A stretch of 64,000 bases of DNA. It comes from Heterohyrax brucei (Eukaryota; Chordata; Mammalia; Hyracoidea; Procaviidae). Below, one piece after another: positions 12,441 to 22,426 of the stretch (position 1 is the first letter of the stretch; each line of letters starts with the position of its first letter). Below the pieces are notes generated by a model. The model made no database searches and had not been told where the DNA came from. It saw only the letters and a list, made by a program, of their open reading frames with translations. The position numbers and the translations under genes are program-made. The stretch covers positions 128,332,796 to 128,396,795 of the forward strand of contig CM053142.1 in assembly GCA_028571685.1 (NCBI GenBank), written 5' to 3'.

Positions 12441-12560
12441 AAGCGCAAGGCATGAAAGCAATTGCGGACATGGTGCAGGATGAGATAGTGTTGTGTTCTG
12501 TTGTACATGAGGTTGTTATGAGTTGGAATCAACTTGACGGCATCTAAAAACAACAACAAA
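12441..12560 (+). mobile_element. Second, tandem RTE tail
   Basis: Directly after the first tail the last 120 bp of RTE appear again (GCGGACATGGTGCAGGATGA ... ACTTGACGGCATCTAAAAAC) with another AACAACAA end. Either a tandem duplication or a second tiny insertion into the first tail. Confidence 0.8.
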
Positions 12561-12930
12561 AATGCCCTGATGTCTAATCCTCATATACCCATACCTAGGT
12601 ATAGTTTTTTTAACAGCTAAAGTATAACCGACACTGTGAATCAACAGTTAAATTATGATTAGTAAAACATAAGAGAAAAAACGAAATCATAACTACCATG
12701 CAATGTTATCTGTGCTGCCTTTCTGCAAATTTAACTATTAAACCTTTATTCTGCAAAGGATTTTCTGGACTGCCAAACCAAAAAAAAAATTTCATTTCTT
12801 TTGATACCCCACTGTGTTGTAACTCAGATCTCTTCCATGATATATACTCTTGACTCAGCATTGAAAGTTAATTTTAAGTCTTATTTTGTGGAATGTTTCT
12901 GCAATTGAAAACAGTGTACACAGAAGGATC

Positions 12931-12951
12931 TTGTGTGTGTGTGTGTGTGTG
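12931..12951. repeat. (TG)n microsatellite
   Basis: About ten TG units, followed by a short imperfect CACACACA stretch near 12957-12969. Confidence 0.9.
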
Positions 12952-13606
12952 TGCGGCACACGCACACACAAGCAGGAGCACATATGTGTGCACATGTCTG
13001 TCTGTAATAAAAAACAGGAAGAATATATACCAGGCTATTAATAATGGTTTTCTCTAGGTAGTATGACTAAGAATGACCTTCGCATTCTGTTCACCAATAT
13101 TTATTAACTCTCTAATAGAAGAACATTAAAATAAATTTATGCTGTCCATAAATCCAACATAGAAAATTATCCTTACACAGCTCGGATTCCCTTACGCAGA
13201 TATTCCCGACTACAACTTTTTCTACATACTTTAAAATGAGACTTAAACTGAATCTCAGGCAAAACTAACATTTGAAACCCATGTTGAATAACTAACATAA
13301 ACGTGGCAAAGGACATGCACACACAGTTCACAAAGGGGAAAAAGTTCACTATGAAATGAAAACCAGCTAAACAACATCTTTCAGATTTTTGAATCCTAAT
13401 CTTTCCTCTTCTACTTGACATCTCAAACTCACCACGGCCAAAACAGGAACTCTCAATTTCCACCCCAAATCTGTCTTTTTCCCAGTCTTCTCCTTAGTAA
13501 CCAGCATCACTGTCCTCTACATAGGAATACGATCTTTGGTTCTCCTACCCTTTTCTTGTACCCATACTCAATGCATCTGCAGCTACTAAAAAAGTTTTTA
13601 AAAAAG

Positions 13607-13735
13607 TAAAATAAAATCAGTTGATTCCAACCCATGGCAACCGTACTGGACAGAGAAGAACTGCCCCATACAACTTCCAAGGCACAGCTTTGGATTCGAA
13701 CTGCCAAGCTTCTGGTTGGCAGCCTTATGTCTTAC
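13607..13735 (-). mobile_element. AfroSINE, truncated
   Basis: TCAGTTGATTCCAACCCATG through CTTCTGGTTGGCAGCCTTAT is the reverse of the SINE from tail to near the head. The head is replaced by a CA microsatellite. Confidence 0.85.
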
Positions 13736-13760
13736 ACAAACACACACACACACACACACG

Positions 13761-13807
<47 letters not shown>
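13736..13807. repeat. (CA)n microsatellite
   Basis: About 70 bp of CA units with one interruption (CGTCTTACA at about 13758-13766). It creates spurious His/Thr-rich frames. Confidence 0.95.
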
Positions 13808-13808
<1 letters not shown>

Positions 13809-13889
13809 CCCCTTAACTTTCTTCTAATACAAAGAATGCCAGTTAAGGCTGCTGAAGTTTTCATAAAGCCCTCTTTGCACCGAAAAAGA

Positions 13890-14420
13890 GACGGAGAGTC
13901 AAGTCGAGTGGGCTCCAGGGTAGGGTCCGGAGCTCTGTCGGGACGCTCTCCCTTCCAGAGCTCCAGGAAGGAGAAAGGACAGAACTCTTCCTCCCAACTT
14001 TAGGGGGAGGACACGCTCTCTGATTCCCCGACAGGCGCTGTGGGAGCACTCCCCGTGAAGCTGGGGCGACCGATCGTACGGGAAATCCGCCACCAGCGGC
14101 CAACAGCACTGCGGAACCGAAGACTGGGGGTCAGGGAGGGCTAGCGAAGGGGGCCGTACCCATCCGGATGTGCACGCTGGCAGAGGCCACGCAGCTGCCA
14201 TAGTTGAAGTCATCCTCGATCGAGGAGGACGGGTAGCAGGACTCTAGGCTGGCCATGGCGGCTACTGGAGCCTCAGCCACCCGGGGCGGCGGAGACGGCA
14301 GTCAGAGCAACGGACACCAACCCATTTCCGGGAAGAGGTAATCCAGCCCGAACTAGCCGAATCGCCCTGGCGGAGCGAGCCCGGAGCTAGTCGATTATCT
14401 GTTTCGAGAAATCAGTCATC
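13890..14420 (-). promoter_or_regulatory. TMBIM4: TMBIM4 CpG-rich promoter and first exon region
   Basis: CpG density rises sharply here compared with the AT-rich surroundings. The region covers the start codon, the 5' UTR and about 150 bp upstream. An ETS-type core, TTCCGG (CCGGAA on the minus strand), lies at 14326-14331, about 70 bp upstream of the ATG. No TATA box is seen. This is the layout of a TATA-less housekeeping promoter. The exact transcription start cannot be read from the sequence. Confidence 0.75.
14160..14256 (-). CDS. TMBIM4: TMBIM4 exon 1 (coding part), start codon to first splice donor
   Basis: The ATG occupies 14256-14254 in an ideal Kozak context (GCCGCCATGG on the minus strand). 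Translation begins [20 protein letters not shown] and ends ...VHIRM plus one base: 32 codons and 1 nt, phase 1. The [11 protein letters not shown] block and the VHIRM end match the cytosolic N-terminus of mammalian TMBIM4. The donor GT is at 14159-14158. By recall human has Ser where this has Cys in NYGSC. No membrane segment lies in this exon. The start is secure because it is the only ATG in the exon in this frame upstream of the conserved block and it sits in the CpG-rich promoter. Confidence 0.95.
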
Positions 14421-14963
14421 TGCGAAAGGGGATTGCTTCAGATTAGAACGGGGGAGGAGGCGAGACTCAGTGTTGTCTGAGGTGAAACGCTTCTCAGATT
14501 TTCCTTCAAAAACTTTTTTAAGTCTTTTTACCTGGAGAGTTGCTTAAAGTGATTTGTAGTGATGTCCCCTTCATCTATCCAGATACCTCTCTCATCCACT
14601 GACCAACTCCTTAAAATAATCACACAGGGAATACACTTTTACTTCTTTTATTTTACATAATCATCGTCTTCATTGACCAGAAACAACCTTAGACAATATT
14701 CACCCCAAGCCTCTCACAGATTACGAAAAGTAGATACCAGATGGATTGTGGATCTAAATGAAAAAAAGTAAAACTTCAAGAAGAAGATATTGGAGAATAT
14801 CTTCATGAATGGGGGAAGGCCAAAGAATTCTGAAACCAAATATGAAAGTGTTTAACCACAAAGGAAAAGATTGACGTATTAAATTGTATTAAAAATAGAA
14901 ACTTTAATTAATCAAAAGCACTGGAAGACAGTAAAAAAGCAAGCCATACTATGGTGAAGACAC

Positions 14964-15478
14964 GAGGTCTGACAGTTAAGAATGTGAACTTAGTTGTTCT
15001 AAGTGCCGTGTACCTCACTGCTGAAGATCGCTACGATCACCCTTGAAGTACTCCTTTGAGAAGCTATGCGCCCACGCCGGCCCCCAGTCCACTCTTCAAA
15101 GCAATTTTGAAATTCTTTTTCTGGAATACCCATTAGCAAGATGACCCGTTTGCGAACTCCCAGTAAACAGCTGTATTGCTACGCGCTCACTACTCACCTG
15201 ATCTGGTACCCCAGTGACTTTTTTTCTTTACCCAAAGGTAAAGGAAATATTGAAAGGAAGACATTTTGATGGCATTCAGGACATCAAGGGTCATATGACG
15301 ACAGCTTTGATGATCGTTCTGTAAAAAGAGTTTCAAAACTGCTTTGAAGGGTGGAGGAGGAGCTGGCGTGGACGCATAGCTTCCCGAAGGGAGTACTTCA
15401 AGGGTGACCGTAGTGATCTTCAGCAATGAGGTACGAGGCACTTTTTCTAGGATGAATTCGCAAACTTAATTGTCAGTC
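14964..15478. mobile_element. Mariner-type DNA transposon, internally deleted
   Basis: The ends are inverted repeats of roughly 90-110 bp. GGTCTGACAGTTAAG on the left pairs with CTTAATTGTCAGTC on the right, and the CTCACTGCTGAAGATCGCTA block pairs with TAGTGATCTTCAGCAATGAG near 15410-15430. A sister copy lies at 27064. The inside is only about 300 bp and has no intact transposase frame. Recalled mariner consensus sequence shares the block CCTCATTGCTGAATATCACT. A flanking TA duplication is not evident. Confidence 0.75.
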
Positions 15479-15704
15479 TTGGTACTTGCTAGGTATACAA
15501 TTTACAAAGATCTGGTATCTAGAATATACAAATAATTGTTACAAATAAAAAAAGACAAGCAACTAATAAAAATCAGTAGAAGTCATAAACAGGTAACTCG
15601 TGCAAAAAGAAAATAGTCAAATGGTCAATAAAAGAAAGATAAGATGGCTCACTCTCATTAATAATCAAATAAGTGTAGATAAATACCACAATGAGATATT
15701 TTCA

Positions 15705-15853
15705 CATCTATAGTGATGGTTAATGTTCTGTGTTAACCTGGCTTAGGCTATGATTCTCAGTGATTCTGCAGACACCGTGTAATCACTTCCCGTATTGTGA
15801 TCTGATGTGGGCAGCCAATCAGAAGAGAAGTTTCCTGGGGGCTGTGGCCCGCC

Positions 15854-15899
<46 letters not shown>

Positions 15900-15965
15900 T
15901 GAGTTCTTGGGATATGAGAAGCTTTAGCCTGCTGCCTGACCTGCGTATACATATACATGTGCAAG
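15705..15965 (+). mobile_element. MaLR-like LTR, 5' part
   Basis: GTGTTAACCTGGCTTAGGCT and GATCTGATGTGGGCAGCCAA match the first half of the LTR family seen complete at 24719 and 29036. A CT microsatellite (15853-15899) has expanded inside it. Confidence 0.55.
15853..15899. repeat. (CT)n microsatellite
   Basis: About 47 bp of CT units with one TTT interruption. Confidence 0.95.
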
Positions 15966-16317
15966 CCACAAAATACAAATTATGTAACTTTAATAATTTC
16001 ATATACAAATGAAATGCTTCCTTAAATTTGCTTTAAAAACTGAAATTGTGTTATAAGATCAATGGTAAAATCTACGCTAATAAAGTAATGTTGTTTCTTA
16101 CTCAGAATTATATTACATCCTGAATAAAGAGCACACGAGAAATTAAGACTTTGTGGAAGGAAGAAAAAAGCTTTATATTTCTGAACCTTTGATGGGACTT
16201 TTATCTACTTTTTCAACATTTTTCTTTTTCAGTATACCCCACAAATCCTGTAGGTGGCACTGCTAGTGGGAATGCAAAACGGAGAAATGCCCTTGGAAAA
16301 TTGTTTGGCAGTCTCTT

Positions 16318-16405
16318 GCTGTTGTTATTGGTACGTGCCATCTAGTTGATTCTGACTCCTGGAAACCCGATGGGACAGTATAGAGCTGCTCTGTAGGATT
16401 TCTGC
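16318..16405 (-). mobile_element. AfroSINE or RTE tail fragment
   Basis: TGCTGTTGTTATTGGTACGT followed by TTGATTCTGACTCCTGGAAA is a reverse RTE-type tail joined to part of the SINE body. It abuts a plus-strand RTE fragment. Confidence 0.65.
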
Positions 16406-16958
16406 AATCAATATCGATGAAAGCAGCAGTAAGGAAATCAAGTGATGCATTGCATCAGGCAAATCGACTACAAAAGACTTCTTTAAAGTATTAAAAAACA
16501 CAGATGTCATTTTGAGGAATAAGTTGCACCTGAATGAGACTGTGGTGTTTGCAGTTGCCTCATATACATGCAAATGCTAGACAATGAATATGGAAGACTG
16601 AACACTTGACACCTTTGAATTATATTGACAAAGAATATTGAATATACTATGGACTGACAATTTGTCTCAGAAGAAGTACAGCCAGAATGCCACTTGGAAG
16701 TGAGGATGAGGAGACTGCATCTCACATACTTTGGGTACATTATCAGAAGGGACCGGTCTCTGGAGAAGGACATCATGCTCGGTAAAGTTGAGGGTGAGTG
16801 AAAAAGTGGAAGAGTCTCAATGACATGGATTGACACAGTGGTTGCAACAATGGACTCAAGGAAAGCAACAATCAAGGGGATAGTGCAGGACTGGGAGTAT
16901 TTTGTTCTGTTGTACATAGGTTGCTGTGAGTGAGAACCGACTTCATGGCACTTACCAC
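16406..16958 (+). mobile_element. RTE LINE 3' fragment
   Basis: Includes AAAGCAGCAGTAAGGAAATC, the GGACCGGTCTCTGGAGAAGG (HIIRRDRSLEKDIML) motif and the tail near 16920-16955. Frames are broken. It is followed directly by an AfroSINE. Confidence 0.85.
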
Positions 16959-17115
16959 AGCCCTGATGGCTAAGAGCTTGGCTATTAACCAAAAGGTCGG
17001 CAGTTTAAATACACTAGCTGCTCCTTGGAAACCCCATTGGACAGTTCTATTCTGTCCTATAAGGTAACTGTAAGTCAATATCAACTCAGTGGCAATGGAT
17101 TTGGTTTTTTGGAAT
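16958..17115 (+). mobile_element. AfroSINE, short form
   Basis: Head CCCTGATGGCTAAGAGCTTG, body GTCCTATAAGG, tail GGCAATGGATTTGGTTTTTT. Confidence 0.88.
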
Positions 17116-17203
17116 CTTTATGGAAGCAGATTCCCAGGTATTTTCTCCCATGACCTTTCAGTTAGCAGTTAAGTACTTAACCATTGTGTCACCAGGCCTC
17201 CAT
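17112..17203 (-). mobile_element. AfroSINE head half
   Basis: Reverse-strand fragment from the middle block (ATGGAAGCAGATTCCC) to the head (TAACCATTGTGTCACCAGGC). Confidence 0.8.
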
Positions 17204-17744
17204 ACAACACAAGTTCTATGACCTGGAAATTCTACTAGATAGAGCATATACCTGATAGAAATGCATGTATATGTTCACAAAAGACATGTACAAGACTGCA
17301 CATAGCAGGATTATTCGTAATAGTCAAAACCTGGGAATAACCCAGATAGCCACCAAGAGAAAAATAAATTGTGACACATTCATATACTTCGTGCTTTATA
17401 CAATGAAAATAAGCAGATTACTACTACATGCAACTTGCATGAGTCTTGCGAACATAATGCTGAGCAAATGAAACCAAATACAAAGAATAAAGATTGTATG
17501 GCTCCACGTAAAACTCAAGAGCAAACAAAACTAATCTGTGGTCTTAGATGACAAGAAAGTATTTGTCTTTGGGGAGTTGAAAAGGGTAATAATAGGGAGT
17601 AGGCACTTAGAAGGGATTCTGGGACCCTGTTCTATTTCCTGGCTGATCACTTGTTTTTACCTTGTGATAATACAACCAACTGTTTATATGGGATGTGTAC
17701 ACCACTTTATATGTTACTCTTAAATTTTAAAAATTGTTTTAAAG

Positions 17745-18245
17745 CAGCAATATATATATATGTAATTGTTTTCTACCAGTGTAGATAAAGAGTCATCTCA
17801 TGACACAGAAAAAACACTTACTGACAGATACAGAATCCAGTATCTGATTGTTCCTCTATTTCTTTTAAAATTGCAGTTTCAAGGAAAGTGCTTTGTAAAT
17901 AAAATCACTAATCTAAAACAAATTTTAGTGGTTTTCATGACCTTCCTCTTCCTCCTAACATTTATTTCTTCCCCTTCCCCCTTTTTTTTTCTACTGTGTT
18001 TGCTTTACAAACCCAGGCTAAAATCTCTTCTGGGCTATTCTCAGTCTGTAATAAATCCCTCCCTATTCCTCGGCTGATTAGAAAACACATTTTTTTTCTT
18101 TTTTTGCTTTTATATCAGAACCTAATTCAACATTGAAGATAGTGGAGATTTAAGCTGCAACAATCTTTTTTCAATTTTTAAGCTATAGAGTTTTATCTAT
18201 AAGAGAACTCCAGGAGCCAGACCAGTGAGGATTATAACTCATGTG
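17745..18245. other. Intergenic stretch without recognised element
   Basis: A short TA run near 17751-17762 and T-rich runs only. The frame at 17766-18077 looks like chance coding. Confidence 0.5.
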
Positions 18246-18249
18246 CATT

Positions 18250-18478
18250 ACTGAAAAAGAGCATGGGGTTTAGAACCAAACAAAAGTTTGAGTCTTAGCT
18301 CAGTCACTCACTAGCTTTTAAGCATCTAAAGTAATCTCTTGAGGCATAACTTTTCTTTATTGTGAAGTAATGATTAGAATACCTAACATATGGATTTGTT
18401 GGATGATTAAATGAGATAGCATATGTAAAACATGTAGCTCTATGATAGGGGCTTGATACACGTTACTTCTCTCCCTCA
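18250..18478 (+). mobile_element. MIR
   Basis: GGGTTTAGAACCAAAC..., TCAGTCACTCACTAGC and GATGATTAAATGAGATAGCA follow the MIR order (…TTAGCTCTGCCAC, …GAGGATTAAATGAG). Confidence 0.75.
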
Positions 18479-18694
18479 TTGAGCCCAGGATTCCTTAGCT
18501 GCTGAGGAATGGAAACATCATATATGAAATGGGCTTAGGGAGCCTCAAATGGTAAGACTATCACGTAACATAGAGCCACTGAGGACCAAAGAAGCACTGT
18601 GATGAAAACTTTGTTTTCTGGAGATTAAGCTGGAGATAAAAAGATTCACCATTGATCTCTAAGCTGTAATATTGTGGTGGCTTGTGCATGGTTC

Positions 18695-19565
18695 TGAGGC
18701 TGAAAGCTTGTTGTTGTTGGGTGCCATCCAGGCTCATAGCCACCACATGCACAACAGGACAAAACACTGCCCAGTCCTGTGCCATCCTTGCAATCACTGT
18801 TATGCTTGAGCCCGTTGTTGCAGCCACTGTGTCAATCCATCTCACTGAGGGTCTTCCTCTTTTTTGCTGACCCTCTGCTTTACCAAACATGACATCCTTC
18901 TTCAGGGACTGATCCCTCCTGACAACGTGTCTGAAGTATGTGAGACATATTTTCAACATCCTTGCTTCTAAGGAGCATTCTGGTTATACTTCTTAGAAAG
19001 ATTTGTTCATTCTTTTGGCCACCCATGGTATATTCAATTCTCTTCACCAACAACATAATTTAAAGGCATCAATTCTTCTTCTGTCTTCTTTATACATTGT
19101 CCAGCTTTATTCATTGTCCAGCATAGGAGATGACTGAAAATGCTATGACTTGAGTCAGATGCACCTCAGTCTTCAAGGTGAGATCTTTGCTTTTCAACAT
19201 CTTAAAGAGGTATTTTGCAGCAGATTTGCCCAGGGCAATGTGTCTTTTGATTTCTTAACCACTGCTTCACAAGCTTTGATTGTAGATCTAAATAAAATGA
19301 AGTTTTCGATAACTTCAATCTTTTCCTCGTTTATCATGATGTTTGTTATTAGTCCAGATATGAGGATTTTTGTTATCTTTATGTTGAGGTGCCATCCATC
19401 CTGAAAGCTATAGTCTATGATCTTTGTCAGTAAGTGCTTCAAATCTTCTTCACTTTCAGAAAGCAAGGTTGTATCGTCTGCATAACACAAGTTTTTAATG
19501 GGTCTTCCTCCAGTGCTGAAGCCCCTTTCTTCTTCATATAGTCCAGCTTCTCAGAATTTATGTCA
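18695..19565 (-). mobile_element. RTE LINE, 3' fragment including YADD
   Basis: Tail CTTGTTGTTGTTGGGTGCC at the left. The C-terminal motif TYFRHVVRRDQSLKKDVMFG is readable on the minus strand, and the reverse-transcriptase YADD box lies at 19473-19484 followed by TTLLSESEEDLKHLL. Several frameshifts. No target-site duplication was found. Confidence 0.9.
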
Positions 19566-19589
19566 CGAATATTTTAAATATCAGCAGGA

Positions 19590-19760
19590 TCATCCAAGGG
19601 GACAGCTTTCAGCAGAGCTTCCAGACTAAAACAGACAAAGAAGAAAAGCCTGGTGATCTACTTATGAAAATTAACCACTGAAACCCCTATAGATCACAAT
19701 GTTGTCAGACAGAGTGCTGGAAACTGAGCCTCCTAAATTCAAAAGCAGTACACAATAGCT
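19590..19760 (+). mobile_element. RTE 5'-region fragment, inverted relative to its neighbour
   Basis: CTTTCAGCAGAGCTTCCAGA, AAAGCCTGGTGATCTACTTA and AACCCCTATAGATCACAATG are RTE 5' region on the plus strand. They lie just right of a minus-strand RTE 3' piece. Confidence 0.7.
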
Positions 19761-19865
19761 GCAACATACTAACAATCACGAAGATAGCACCAGAGGACAT
19801 TTCCTGTTATACATAGGTCATATAGAAGACAAGGTTATATATTACAACAAAAGGAAAGGTGAATT

Positions 19866-20028
19866 GGGAGAGCGCAGGGCTAGAGACAATATGTTTGGTG
19901 TTTAGGCCTCAGTTCCCTACGAGACCTACTTCTACATGAGGATACATACGTATATATTTCATCCTCGTGTGGTAACATATGTAAACTGCTAACATGGTGA
20001 GTGCTCAATAAATGGTAGCTACAGCTAT
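19866..20028 (+). mobile_element. MIR, 3' half
   Basis: Ends with GGTGAGTGCTCAATAAATGG, the MIR 3' end. Upstream TAGGCCTCAGTTCCCTA fits the core. Confidence 0.7.
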
Positions 20029-20030
20029 TA

Positions 20031-20187
20031 CAGGGCCCTGGTGGCACAGTGGTTAAGAGCTTGGCTGTCAACCAAAATGTTGGCAGTTTGATTCCACCAG
20101 CTATTGCTTGCAAACACTTTGGGGCAGTTCTATTCTGTTCTATAGGGTCTCTATGACTCAGAATCAGCATGACAGGACAGGTTTTTT
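20031..20187 (+). mobile_element. AfroSINE, short form
   Basis: Clear head GGGCCCTGGTGGCACAGTGG. The body ends CTATGACTCAGAATCAGC with a T-rich tail. Confidence 0.92.
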
Positions 20188-20264
20188 ATTTATTTCATTT
20201 TTTTAGAGCAAAGTCATGGCTTCTTTAGTTTGCTAGCTATTTGAGTAGTTTCTCTGTGCCAAAA

Positions 20265-20430
20265 AATAAACCAAACCCAGTGCCACTGAGTTGATTACAA
20301 CTTACAGTGACTCTATAGGACAGAGCAGAACTGCTTCATAGAGTTTCCAGGGAGTGCCTGCAGGATTCAAACTGCTGAACTTTTGGTTAGCAGTGGTAGA
20401 ACTTAACCACTACACCACCAGGGTTTCCTT
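20265..20430 (-). mobile_element. AfroSINE, short form
   Basis: Tail AAACCAAACCCAGTGCCACT at the left and head CACTACACCACCAGGGTTTC at the right. Confidence 0.93.
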
Positions 20431-22321
20431 GCAAGGTATACAAAGATAAATACAATCCTGCCCCCCACCACACTCTTACCATCAACAAACCCACAGGAAA
20501 AACATGAGCAAATGATAATAAAAAAATAAACATTGATATAATGTGTGAGTGTCGCAGAACCCCAAAATAAATTATTAACTCTGAGGAGATTATAAATAAC
20601 CTTAGAGAGGTTGTGACTTTTTAGCTGGGTCTTAAATGATGACCAGGGATTTGCCAGACAGGAGATACTGTAATGAAAGAGTTACTCCAAAAACCAAGCA
20701 CAGACAAGTAGGGAAAGAGCCAGATGGCATGAGAAACGTAACAGAAGAGAAACAAAGTTGTGTGACTTAATGGACCTAAGTATCCAGTACAATGAGGAAC
20801 ACAGTAGATAGTCATTCCTTTTGAAAATATCAAAGGGTCAAAACTACTCAGGATTCCTTTGACCCATGTGACCAGGAACAAGGAAGTTGGCTTTCTAGGG
20901 GACAATCAGTCCTGGACTGCCAATTTGAGTTAAGACCAGGAATTCCAACCAGAATTGTTCAGTAAATACTTGAGATAGGAGTTGAGAAAGAAATTTTCCA
21001 GCTAGTAGGTAGAGCTGAAGGCACAACTCTGAAAGTGATCCTCGTAGAGACAAATGATGAATGAGATTGTATGAGATGTTCAAGACCTGGAATGAATTCA
21101 GCCTTTGAGTGTATAGTACAGGCTGGTGTTTGGAAGGGGGGCTAGTCAAGGAAATGGAAGCAATAGTCTACAGTGTGGGAAGAAAGTGTTGTGTAGCACT
21201 GTGGAAGTCAAAACAGGCAGAATTTAAAGAAAGAAGACTTGATGAAGGACACATGTTGTGGAACTGGCAGAATAAGGCCTAAGGAAAGGCCAATAGATCT
21301 GAAAAACGTTACTTTTAACCTAAATATGCCAAATATTTTCTTATGCAAACTTACTATTGTTGTTTTTCATTATTAAGAAATCAAGTTAAAATCTAATCTT
21401 TTATTTTTCTTTCAAGAGCTCAAACCAGTGATGTAAATTCTGTAAAAGAAAAGCAGGAGGAACCATGACCTCTGTCAAAGAAAAACAGATGTGGATAACT
21501 AGCTGCAAATTGGTTTTACTATGTGTGCTCTGAAACCTAATGATGTGACATCATTTCTTGAACTTTGTGCGGTGGGTTTCTTTGGAGAATTTATCCAACA
21601 GCCAGGAAAAGAAAGCCAAATCCTTGAACAGGAAAATTCACAAGATTAAAGCCCTTATTTCCAGAAATCTTAAATAAGTATTTTGTAAACATTTTTCCAA
21701 AAAATATTACATCTACATTTCTTACAGTCAGTGACAGTGTTTTCATCTGTAAAATGTAGCAGCGGAACTAAGACCTCTACATTCTTTTTATCAGTCTCAA
21801 ATTATAATGTGAGTAAGTATCTGATTGTAAAAGAAGTATTTTTGCTATAATCTCATACTCCTTCACGTGTCTTGACTTCTTCTGGAGACAGACAAGCTTT
21901 TTCTTACAAAGTAGCACTTGAGCTAATTTTAAAACCATGGAAAGCTCTTAGCTGGAAGTTATTGAGTTATAATAGTTGGAATTTAAAAAACAACTGGTGA
22001 GTGGGAAAAGTCATTATTGCAACATACCCCGAGTTGTAAGATACCATGGAAATGATTGAGAGTCAATTGAGTCAATCAAGAGAGTATTAAAATAAATTAT
22101 TTTTTTTATACTTGGAGGTTTTCTAATTAGAGACAATAATCATTAACTGCAGAAAGTTTTGAAAACACAAAAAGCACAAGAAAATAAAATCTTTAGTAAT
22201 TCTTTCCATCAGCCTCAAGAGTATAATTGTTAAAGTGTTAGTATATCATGTTGTGAAAGAATAGAAAGACATTTTTGAAGTCTTAAAGGGAAAGACTGAG
22301 TTATAAGATAATGCAACTCAA
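20431..22321. other. Intergenic, about 1.9 kb, no clear element
   Basis: GCTGGGTCTTAAATGATG near 20620 resembles a phrase common in ancient mammalian repeats but cannot be placed. No exon, LTR end or SINE was recognised. Confidence 0.45.
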
Positions 22322-22360
22322 GAGTCGGATCCGACTCGACAGCACTTGGCTGCCTTGGCT
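22322..22360 (+). repeat. 39-bp AfroSINE-tail-like unit (copy 1 of 3)
   Basis: The unit opens with the 16-bp palindrome GAGTCGGATCCGACTC and ends in two TTGGC motifs. Sister copies are at 40084-40117 and 47674-47712. No SINE body precedes it. Confidence 0.7.
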
Positions 22361-22426
22361 GGTGTTTTAAAATATTATGTATATATTACTGGAGGAATAA
22401 TTAGTTCATGTTGTTTTTATGAGGTT

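Larger units (their letters stand above)
1..14330 (-). other. TMBIM4: TMBIM4 gene, 5' part (exons 1-5; 3' exons off window)
   Basis: Five exons on the minus strand join in frame to encode about the first 154 residues of TMBIM4. The human protein is about 238 residues by recall, so roughly the last 84 are encoded left of position 1. All visible introns are GT-AG. Introns from 5' to 3' are 7696-14159, 6576-7586, 3243-6469, 1313-3208, and one that starts at 1194 and leaves the window. The product belongs to the BAX-inhibitor-1/TMBIM family. Family knowledge gives it a Golgi and ER location, about seven membrane segments, and roles in calcium leak and resistance to apoptosis. No frame break is seen, so the gene looks functional. 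Confidence 0.95.
14640..17740 (+). mobile_element. Old L1 (+), broken by several later insertions
   Basis: L1 ORF2-like pieces occur in order at about 14700-14960, 15480-15704 and 16200-16315. The characteristic old L1 end is at 17205-17740 (TATATGTTCACAAAAGACAT ... TTCGTAATAGTCAAAACCTG ... CATAATGCTGAGCAAATGAA). Between them lie a mariner derivative, an LTR fragment and an RTE/AfroSINE cluster. No frame is intact. The pieces are ordered and co-oriented, so they look like one element. Confidence 0.7.

Noticed and set aside
13621-14003. His/Thr-rich frames as a repeat protein
   Set aside because: They are translations of the CA microsatellite.
16507-16992. 161-residue minus-strand frame
   Set aside because: Antisense reading of an RTE fragment on the plus strand; no conserved motif in this frame.
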